NCBI GenBank assembly: GCA_022615595.1
Contig: JAKEGI010000145.1
Span: 1-5,057, forward strand
Direction of reading: 5' to 3'
DNA length: 5,057 nucleotides
From: Bacteroidales bacterium
Lineage (GTDB): Bacteria; Bacteroidota; Bacteroidia; Bacteroidales; VadinHA17
Shown here: one piece after another, positions 1 through 5,057 of the stretch
Layout of the letters: every line of letters begins with the position of its first letter
How positions within the stretch are numbered: the stretch's first letter is position 1
Translations under genes and position numbers: made by a program
The notes under the pieces: generated by a model
Databases searched by the model: none
Told to the model about the DNA's origin: nothing
What the model saw: only the letters and a program-made list of their open reading frames with translations

Positions 1-476
1 CAGAGGTACAGCTTACCGAGATGCAGTCACTCTTCTCCAGCGCACTGAGCCAGCCATGGGGACTCATAATATTCGCATTCCTCTTTTATTTTATCACAGG
101 GTATCTGCTGTACGCCTCGCTCTTTGCTGCAATAGGATCGGCAGTTGATAACGAGACCGAGACCCAGCAGTTCATGCTTCCGGTTACGGTGCCTATCATA
201 CTGGGACTTATAGTTGCCATGGGTACCATGCAGAATCCGGAGAGTTCAATCTCTTTCTGGTTCTCGATAATACCGCTCACCTCACCCATCGTCATGGTAG
301 CCCGAATACCGTTTGACGTGCCGGCTTGGGAAATTATCCTGTCTATGGCGCTGATGGTGGCTACAATATTCGGATGTGTCTGGATGGCTGCAAAAATCTA
401 CCGCACGGGCATACTTATGTACGGCAAGAAAACATCATACAAGGAAATCTGGAAGTGGCTTACCTATAAAGGGTAA
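1..476 (+). CDS. ABC-2 / NatB-type transporter permease, C-terminal part (5' end outside window)
   Basis: This is the membrane subunit of an ABC exporter of the ABC-2/NatB type (COG1668-like); the substrate cannot be told. The reading frame is open from base 3, so the gene starts upstream and the ATG at 21 is an internal Met; bases 1-2 belong to a split codon. About 158 residues are visible. Four hydrophobic stretches fit membrane helices: one from WGLIIFAFLFYF through the GYLLYASLFAAIGSA motif, one around PVTVPIILGLIVAMG, one around FWFSIIPLTSPIVMVARIPF, and a last one around IILSMALMVATIFGCVW. A short basic tail follows (KIYRTGILMYGKK, ending KWLTYKG). The segment GSAVDNETETQQ followed by a Pro-rich helix and the 'IPLTSPIVM' stretch are typical of NatB-like permeases as I know the family. 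The ATP-binding partner is expected upstream but is not visible. The stop is 17 bp before the response regulator, so co-transcription is likely. Family call is confident; specific function is unknown. Confidence 0.85.
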   Translation, partial: EVQLTEMQSLFSSALSQPWGLIIFAFLFYFITGYLLYASLFAAIGSAVDNETETQQFMLPVTVPIILGLIVAMGTMQNPESSISFWFSIIPLTSPIVMVARIPFDVPAWEIILSMALMVATIFGCVWMAAKIYRTGILMYGKKTSYKEIWKWLTYKG

Positions 477-493
477 GAACAAAAAAACATATC

Positions 494-1669
<1,176 letters not shown>

Positions 1670-1671
1670 CC

Positions 1672-1755
1672 ATGAAAAACCTCAACCTCAACCTCAACCT
1701 CAACCTCAACCTCAACCTGGCCTGCCTGTTCATCCTCGCTCTTCTGGCAGGGTGT
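1672..1755 (+). other. Lipoprotein signal peptide (type II) with Asn-Leu repeat n-region
   Basis: These bases encode residues 1-28 of the GH2 protein. Met-Lys is followed by seven Asn-Leu pairs (residues 3-16), then a hydrophobic core ACLFILALL (17-25) and the lipobox L25-A26-G27-C28, with the Cys codon TGT at 1753-1755. Signal peptidase II would cut before Cys28. The hydrophobic core and lipobox are conventional. The n-region is not: it has one positive charge (K2) and is made entirely of a tandem repeat. No other in-frame ATG lies between 1672 and the lipobox, so the start is well supported. Confidence 0.85.
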
Positions 1756-4050
1756 GAAGGCAGCCACTCTCCCGGGATACCGGTTTCATTCAATGAAGAC
1801 TGGATGTTCATCAGGCAGGACTCTGCAAATATTGACAATATCATTCCCGGAAATATCCCGAACCATAAGTGGGAGGATGTTACACTGCCACACACAGCCT
1901 ATATTGAACCGCTCGTGGTTACAGGGCAGCAATGGACAGGTATCTGCTGGTACAAGAAGATGTACAGGGCTGCCCGAAAGAACCGTACCAAACACACAGG
2001 GCTTCTGTTTGACGGTCTAATGCACGATGCAATCATCTACCTGAACGGTGTTGAGATTGCACGTCATACAGGAGGGTACCTCCCCCTGTATGTCGATATT
2101 TCTGCAGATCTTAAGTACGGCAAGGAGAATGAGATTCTTGTAAGGCTTGATAACCGTGAGAATCCGGTTATTCCCCCTGGCAAACCCCTCTCTGAACTCG
2201 ATTTTCTTTATTACAGCGGCATCTACCGAAACGTGAGCCTGTTTGTAAAAGACAGGTTGCATATCACGAATGCCTTCGAAGCTGATACCCTCCTCGGTGG
2301 CGGCATACTGACGGGATTCCGTAATGTGAACAGTGACTCGGCAACAATCATTGTGTCATCACTTGTCAGGAACGATGACAGAACGCCAAGGTCGTTTCAC
2401 CTCAGGAATACCTTGCAGGATGCAGCGGGCAACATTACCTCCTCAGCCGTCACTGACGAGATGGAGATGGAACCCGGTCAGTCAAAGCGGATAATTACTG
2501 AGATGAGTGTCATTCAACCGGCGCTGTGGTCACCAGACCAGCCTTTCCTGTATACACTGCGCACGGAGCTTGAGTGGGATGATGAAATCATTGACTGTTC
2601 AGAAACACGCACAGGAATCAGATCGGTGAGAATAACCTGGGATAAGGGACTCATTTTAAACGGCAATCGTCTTGATATCATGGGCACAAACCGCCACCAG
2701 GAGTACCCATATGTCGGTTATGCGTTGTCAGACAATGCCAGTTACCGCGATGCGTTCAAGATAAGGGAGGCCGGTTTTAATCTCGTAAGGTGTTCACATT
2801 ACCCCCAGTCACCGGCCTTTCTTGATGCCTGTGACGAGCTGGGCCTGCTGGTCATGGATGCCATTCCGGGCTGGCAGTTCATTGGCGATTCTCTCTTCTG
2901 CGAAGCGGCTGTCAGAGACACCAGGATGATGTGCCGGCGTGACCGGAACCATCCTTCTGTAATAATGTGGGAATCATCTCTCAATGAGACAATGATGCCC
3001 TACGCATTCCTCCGCCGCCTCCATCTTGCCGTTAAGGAAGAGCTTCCCTACGGGAATAATTACACCTGCAGCTGGATGGATACTGTCTGTGATATTTTTA
3101 TACCGGCAAGACAACACGCCTCTGCTCCGGATTACTGGAAAACCTATTCAAAGAGGAAGCCCATCTTTATATGTGAATATGGTGACTGGGAATACTATGC
3201 AAACAATGCCGGGTTCAACCAGACTGAATTCACTGCCCTGGAACCCTCTGCCCGAAACTCCAGGCAGCTGCGCGGCGCAGGTGAGAGAGGCCTTCTTCAA
3301 CAGTCATTCAACCACCAGGAATCACATAATGACAATCTTTATGGTCCCTGCTTCGGTGATGCCAACTGGCTGATGTTCGATTACAACCGTGGCTATGCTC
3401 CTGATATTGAGTCATCAGGAATCATGGATATTTTCAGGCTGCCTAAGTTTTCATACTGGTTCTACAGGAGCCAGTCTGACGTCGACCCGGTCTGTTTCAT
3501 TGCGCATTACAATTTGCCAAGGTCAGGCAACAGTGTCAGGGTATACAGCAATGCGGATACCGTGCAGCTGTTTCAGAATGATACTCTTATTGCAACCCGG
3601 GGCCCTGACAGAGACCTTAACAGCAACAACCTTAAGCACCCACCCTTTACATTTACCCTTCCGGTTTACAAGCCCGGTATGCTCAAGGCAGTGGGCTACA
3701 GGAAGGGAACGGAATATGCATCTCATTCCGTAACCACTCCTGCACAACCGGCTGCTCTGCGACTCACAATTGACATGAGCAACAAGCCTCTTAAGGCAGA
3801 CGGCGCCGATGCAGTATTTGTCTACGCTGCAGTGGTAGACTCGCTTGGCAATCCTGTTCATCTTGCCGATTCGACAATAGAGTTTTCAATAAGAGGCGAT
3901 GCAGTCTTAATAGGTGATAACCCCATAAAAGCAGAGGCAGGTGTGGCAACAATCCTGCTCAGGGCAGGCACCAGTCCCGGAAAGATAATGATCAGAGCCG
4001 AATCAGGGTCACTTGCTCATGCCGAACTAATGGCAGTTACCAGGAAATAA
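1672..4050 (+). CDS. Glycoside hydrolase family 2 lipoprotein (beta-galactosidase/glucuronidase-like)
   Basis: This is a retaining beta-glycosidase of family GH2, exported and lipid-anchored. The signal peptide has a lipobox LAGC with Cys28. E29 follows, but there is no strong acidic run after it, so periplasmic versus surface location is open. Modules in order: N-terminal sugar-binding jelly-roll (about 38-193, with GLMHDAIIYLNGVEIARHTGGY), Ig-like sandwich (about 195-318), TIM barrel (about 320-610), DUF4982-like domain (about 618-690, SVRVYSNADTVQLFQND), and an Ig-like C-terminal domain (about 695-788, resembling Glyco_hydro2_C5). Barrel motifs include GTNRHQEYP (338-346), RCSHYP (373-378) and RDRNHPSVIMW. 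The acid/base is E439 in SLNE (codon 2986-2988) and the nucleophile is E502 in CEYG (codon 3175-3177); both are intact. Length of 792 residues is normal for multi-domain Bacteroidota GH2. The start ATG lies 2 bp after the regulator's stop, suggesting translational coupling. GH2 covers beta-galactosidase, glucuronidase, mannosidase and other activities, so the substrate cannot be assigned. No SusC/SusD partner is visible. Confidence 0.93.
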   Translation: MKNLNLNLNLNLNLNLACLFILALLAGCEGSHSPGIPVSFNEDWMFIRQDSANIDNIIPGNIPNHKWEDVTLPHTAYIEPLVVTGQQWTGICWYKKMYRAARKNRTKHTGLLFDGLMHDAIIYLNGVEIARHTGGYLPLYVDISADLKYGKENEILVRLDNRENPVIPPGKPLSELDFLYYSGIYRNVSLFVKDRLHITNAFEADTLLGGGILTGFRNVNSDSATIIVSSLVRNDDRTPRSFHLRNTLQDAAGNITSSAVTDEMEMEPGQSKRIITEMSVIQPALWSPDQPFLYTLRTELEWDDEIIDCSETRTGIRSVRITWDKGLILNGNRLDIMGTNRHQEYPYVGYALSDNASYRDAFKIREAGFNLVRCSHYPQSPAFLDACDELGLLVMDAIPGWQFIGDSLFCEAAVRDTRMMCRRDRNHPSVIMWESSLNETMMPYAFLRRLHLAVKEELPYGNNYTCSWMDTVCDIFIPARQHASAPDYWKTYSKRKPIFICEYGDWEYYANNAGFNQTEFTALEPSARNSRQLRGAGERGLLQQSFNHQESHNDNLYGPCFGDANWLMFDYNRGYAPDIESSGIMDIFRLPKFSYWFYRSQSDVDPVCFIAHYNLPRSGNSVRVYSNADTVQLFQNDTLIATRGPDRDLNSNNLKHPPFTFTLPVYKPGMLKAVGYRKGTEYASHSVTTPAQPAALRLTIDMSNKPLKADGADAVFVYAAVVDSLGNPVHLADSTIEFSIRGDAVLIGDNPIKAEAGVATILLRAGTSPGKIMIRAESGSLAHAELMAVTRK
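1678..1719 (+). repeat. Hexanucleotide tandem repeat (AACCTC)6 + AACCTG
   Basis: Six perfect AACCTC units run from 1678 to 1713, and a seventh, AACCTG, ends at 1719 with one change at its last base. The array begins at the third codon of the GH2 gene and encodes seven Asn-Leu pairs. The last-base change is synonymous (CTC to CTG, both Leu). Because the unit is 6 bp, gain or loss of copies keeps the frame and changes the protein by two residues per unit. The 42-bp tract is G-free on the coding strand until its last base; the template strand reads as (GGTTGA)n. Confidence 0.97.
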
Positions 4051-4070
4051 ACAGGCTCCTTTTACTACCC

Positions 4071-5057
4071 ATGAAAAAAAGAGGCAGGGAATCTACACCG
4101 CATGTAGGGATTTATGGCAGACGAAATAACGGCAAAAGCAGCCTGATAAACGCACTGGCCGGGCAGGATATTGCCATCGTCTCCGATCACCCCGGGACAA
4201 CCACAGACCCCGTGAAAAAGTCATTCGAGATTGTCGACTTCGGGCCTGTAATTCTTATTGATACGGCAGGAATAGATGATTCCGGTGACCTCGGAAAGAA
4301 GAGGGTTGAGAGAACACTCAAATCGGTTGACCATATTGACATGGCACTCATTGTCATTACCGATAACCAGTGGGGAGAGTGGGAGGATAAACTTACAGAA
4401 AGATTCGGAAAAGAGGAATTGCCCTACCTGATCGTACACACAAAATCAGATATCGAGCAGCCTGACGCTGCATTTGCCATGGCATTGAGAGAGAAAACGG
4501 GCCACAACCTCATCCCGTTCTCTGCCACCACAAAGGAAAACATTGACCTCCTGATTGATGAGATAAAGAAGGCCATTCCGGAGCGATCAATGGCTTTCCC
4601 CTCGCTGTTCGGTGACATTATCAGTCCTGATGATATTGTCCTGTTAATCACCCCTGTCGATTCCGAGGCTCCTGCAGGACGAATGATACTGCCGCAGATG
4701 CAGGCTGTTCGTGATGTCCTCGATAACAAGGCTGTAGCAGTTGTGATGACCGAGTTCAGGATAAGAGAGTTTCTTGATAAGACAGGTATCATGCCTGCCC
4801 TTGTGGTAACAGATTCACAGGCTTTTGCCAGGGTAAGCGCCCAGATCCCGGAAGATCTTCCGCTGACAGGGTTCTCAGTCGTGCTGGCAAGGCAGAAAGG
4901 CGATTTCAGGAATTATCTGAAAGGTACCCCCATGATCAGTGAGCTTAAAGACGGAGACCGGGTGCTTATACTCGAGTCATGCACTCACCAGATAGCATGT
5001 GATGATATCGGCAGGGTGAAGATACCCGGCTGGCTTCAGAAGTTCACGGGCCGTAAG
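4071..5057 (+). CDS. hydF: [FeFe]-hydrogenase H-cluster maturation GTPase HydF (3' end outside window)
   Basis: HydF is the cytoplasmic GTPase and scaffold that takes up the diiron precursor made by HydE and HydG and delivers it to the hydrogenase apoprotein HydA. The frame is open for 329 codons to the last base; family members are about 400 residues, so roughly 70-80 residues are missing. The GTPase domain spans about 10-170: P-loop GRRNNGKS (16-23), TTTDP (43-47), DTAGIDD (64-70), a G4-like TKSD (124-127; canonical NKxD) and G5-like SAT (151-153). A dimerization region follows (about 175-280, with SEAPAGRMILPQMQAVRD). The start of the cluster-binding domain shows ESCTH, giving the CxH ligand motif C304/H306, then CDDIGRVKIPGWL. 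The later HCxxC ligands of the family lie beyond the window. The ATG (MKKRG) lies 20 bp after the GH2 stop with no good Shine-Dalgarno. The combination of P-loop, CTH and DIGRVKIP makes the call firm. HydE, HydG and HydA are not visible here. Confidence 0.95.
   Translation, partial: MKKRGRESTPHVGIYGRRNNGKSSLINALAGQDIAIVSDHPGTTTDPVKKSFEIVDFGPVILIDTAGIDDSGDLGKKRVERTLKSVDHIDMALIVITDNQWGEWEDKLTERFGKEELPYLIVHTKSDIEQPDAAFAMALREKTGHNLIPFSATTKENIDLLIDEIKKAIPERSMAFPSLFGDIISPDDIVLLITPVDSEAPAGRMILPQMQAVRDVLDNKAVAVVMTEFRIREFLDKTGIMPALVVTDSQAFARVSAQIPEDLPLTGFSVVLARQKGDFRNYLKGTPMISELKDGDRVLILESCTHQIACDDIGRVKIPGWLQKFTGRK

Noticed and set aside
1678..1719. Hexamer array considered as a CRISPR, telomere-like or integration repeat
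   Set aside because: There are no spacers, the unit is too short for CRISPR, and the array is in frame within a well-supported signal peptide.
3026..3733. Two consecutive open frames in another + frame inside the GH2 gene
   Set aside because: The GH2 frame is continuous here, from just after the acid/base residue, through the nucleophile and into the DUF4982-like domain, so these are shadows and not a frameshifted fragment.
4051..4070. Possible terminator or promoter between the GH2 gene and hydF
   Set aside because: The 20 bp contain a short T-run (TTTT) but no hairpin before it, and no TAnnTTTG-type -7 element.
4424..4792. Antisense open frame of 122 codons opposite hydF
   Set aside because: The + strand frame encodes clear HydF sequence throughout, and the antisense protein has low complexity typical of a shadow frame.

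Overview
The window reads as chromosomal DNA of an anaerobic Bacteroidota bacterium, probably in or near the Bacteroidales and possibly uncultured. This placement is inferred from gene content, not from a marker gene. The pointers are a sigma-54 activator with the GSFTSA loop that I associate with Bacteroidota, a lipoprotein family 2 glycosidase with DUF4982-like and Ig-like C-terminal modules, start codons without good Shine-Dalgarno sequences, and a HydF maturase, which implies [FeFe]-hydrogenase and anaerobic metabolism.

Layout: four genes, all on the + strand, in a tightly packed row. (1) Bases 1-476 are the C-terminal part of an ABC-2/NatB-type membrane permease whose start lies outside the window. 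(2) After 17 bp, 494-1669 encodes a 391-residue response regulator with a receiver domain and a sigma-54 AAA+ domain but no C-terminal DNA-binding helix-turn-helix. (3) After only 2 bp, 1672-4050 encodes a 792-residue GH2 glycosidase with a lipoprotein signal peptide. The start of that signal peptide is a seven-fold hexanucleotide repeat, (AACCTC)6 AACCTG, read as seven Asn-Leu pairs. (4) After 20 bp, 4071 to the window end encodes the first 329 residues of the hydrogenase maturation GTPase HydF; it has no stop codon in the window. No intergenic stretch exceeds 20 bp, and I see no terminator, Bacteroidota-type promoter or sigma-54 promoter between genes. Co-transcription, with translational coupling at the 2-bp junction, is therefore plausible.

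How the genes work together is not obvious. Permease and regulator could form a signal-responsive export unit. The glycosidase acts outside the cytoplasm on glycans, and HydF acts in the cytoplasm on the H-cluster precursor. The four may simply share a transcription direction. The points most worth a second look are the hexamer repeat inside the signal peptide, the HTH-less sigma-54 activator with a non-canonical GAFTGA loop, the glycosidase wedged between the regulator and hydF, and an altered G4 motif in HydF. I did not find a clearly new multi-gene system.
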